A stretch of 64,000 nt of DNA from JAQUGA01 sp038210985. GTDB taxonomy: Bacteria; Bacteroidota; Bacteroidia; Bacteroidales; WCHB1-69. A model generated the notes under the pieces. The model did no database searches. It saw only the letters and a list, made by a program, of their open reading frames with translations, and was not told the origin of the DNA. The stretch is taken from positions 11,357-75,356 of the forward strand of contig JBBQWB010000004.1 of NCBI GenBank assembly GCA_038210985.1, read 5' to 3'. This document shows positions 63,232-64,000 of the stretch, piece after piece. The position numbers and the translations under genes are program-made. Within the stretch, counting starts at the first letter, position 1; every line of letters starts with the position of its first letter.

Positions 63232-63270
63232 ATATTACATTGTAGCTAAAACAACAAATAATTGATTTTT

Positions 63271-63681
63271 TTACAAATGCAGTTTTTTATTGAAGATTGC
63301 TAAAGATTGACGGTATGAAATCGTTGCCGAATGCGGGCTACTTTCCTGTCCAACTACATCGAAGTTTGAGCGGGGTAGAATGCTTGAATTACCACCTAAC
63401 CCCTTGTTAAATAAAGCCTTTGTTCGCAACTGGTGTTCATTCATATCCGTCTGTTTGTCATTGTCAAGTTGCACCAACCTATCCACGAAGCACAAATTTA
63501 TTTTGTTTTTTTGAGCGCGGGCAATCCTAAAACCGTCCTGAAAGGCGGTTACTCGGGCTGGAGAGGCGGAAACTCTTTTGAAAGCCTTTGGTTTGAGCGT
63601 TGGCTTCCCGATGAATCGGGACAAGCTGTGCGGGCTTGCAAATGTGCTTACGACTGTAGGTTGGCTATTAATTTTCTTCAT
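63271..63681 (-). other. G+C-richer segment with an open frame of doubtful coding status
   Basis: A 136-codon minus-strand frame runs through this stretch, but the predicted protein is rich in Ser, Arg and Lys, lacks a recognisable family, and its start overlaps the end of the HerA-like fragment. The G+C content is visibly higher than in the neighbouring 60 kb, and the codon choice (many GC-ending) differs. I think it is foreign or mobile-element DNA and may be non-coding. Confidence 0.4.
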
Positions 63682-63934
63682 CTTTTATAGTTTCTGATTT
63701 TGAATTTCCTAGCCAACGATTACAAGTATCCTCGTATGGAATTTCTAAGTCTGTCAGCCAACGTTCAATAAACTTTGGATTATGACTATTTGGTGTTGGG
63801 AAAACATCATCAATTCTTACTTGAATTGGAGTCCTTACGCAATCGCCTGTTATAATTGCATGTTGCTGAGGAATTATTGGAAGTTGGTCTAATATGTCAG
63901 CATTTGCACTTGAAAATGGTAGGTGCAAAAATTC
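63668..63934 (-). pseudogene. C-terminal fragment of a HerA-like ATPase
   Basis: The frame from about 63934 encodes FLHLPFSSANADILDQLP, then IPQQHAIITGDCVRTPIQVRI and DVFPTPNSHNPKFIERWL, which looks like the last 70 or so residues of a HerA/DUF87-type hexameric ATPase. There is an in-frame stop just upstream (63937-63935), and the P-loop domain is not in frame before the window ends. The piece is therefore a truncated or frame-broken remnant. A TTG at 63928 could serve as a false start. A HerA link is from pattern only. Confidence 0.45.
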
Positions 63935-64000
63935 TTATCTTAGATAAATTTTGGAAAAATAGGTATTGTCTTACGCCACCTTCTTGTATTCTTAACACTG

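Noticed and set aside
1..64000. CRISPR arrays, prophage and complete restriction or toxin-antitoxin systems
   Set aside because: No evenly spaced direct repeats with unique spacers and no cas, phage structural, methylase or paired toxin/antitoxin genes were seen. The DUF2185 protein and the HerA-like fragment are alone and do not justify a defence-system call.

Overview
The window reads as core chromosome of a low-GC (roughly one third G+C by eye) member of the Bacteroidota. The evidence is the TAnnTTTG -7 promoter box in front of many genes, type IX secretion (T9SS) components and T9SS-sorted surface proteins, the porG-uppS-bamA-ompH-ompH cell-envelope locus, FKBP and OmpH-type periplasmic proteins, and Bacteroidota-type forms of several housekeeping enzymes. 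A phosphate butyryltransferase/butyrate kinase pair suggests an anaerobic or fermentative life, but dihydrolipoyl dehydrogenase and UbiX are also present. I cannot name the species.

Layout. 1-3652 is the N-terminal part of a very large, repeat-built secreted protein on the minus strand, cut by the window edge. 4042-4750 is rplU-rpmA. 4771-9185 holds LemA, a secreted M28 peptidase and a thioredoxin-like/panC/panD operon. 9500-11511 is ptb-buk. 11584-19379 is a minus-strand envelope cluster: two DUF6089 proteins (one probably PorG), uppS, bamA, two ompH/skp genes and a secreted M64 peptidase. 19567-23603 (plus) has a YgiQ radical-SAM enzyme, a lipid-free periplasmic FKBP isomerase and an EnvC-like murein hydrolase activator. 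24354-35906 (minus) looks like one transcription unit: a 1340-residue T9SS client, tadA, a PorV-family barrel, a long PorU-like C25 peptidase and deoC. 36721-45158 carries an unknown protein, mutS2, a delta-60 repeat T9SS client, a NdpA-like nucleoid protein and a ClC transporter. 45325-50005 (plus) has lpdA, a PorT-like barrel, ubiX and a LysM lytic transglycosylase. 50008-55894 carries nadD, gmk, a DUF2079 membrane protein, yicC, manA and queA. 56082-62804 (minus) has a DUF2185 protein, an RRM RNA-binding protein, three poorly known genes, pth, rplY and a PurF-like amidotransferase. tRNA-Lys(CTT) follows at 63064, and from about 63270 the sequence changes character: richer in G+C, with a truncated HerA-like ATPase fragment.

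The intergenic regions are the most unusual part. They carry several families of short dispersed, hairpin-forming repeats. One family has ends like TGCAAGAAAAC flanked by TA dinucleotides (copies of about 230-295 bp and two 41-bp miniature versions). A related 328-bp element has GTGGCTGTCTA-type ends. There are also three copies of a 23-bp-arm hairpin and a cluster of GGTGC-nnn-GCACC hairpins. Several sit exactly at stop codons (buk, envC-like, deoC, 57370 gene). They look like non-autonomous (MITE/REP-like) elements; no transposase is visible here.

I see no CRISPR array, prophage or complete defence system. The functional theme is envelope biogenesis plus T9SS export: BamA, Skp/OmpH, PorG, PorV-like, PorU-like, and at least two client proteins in the same window.
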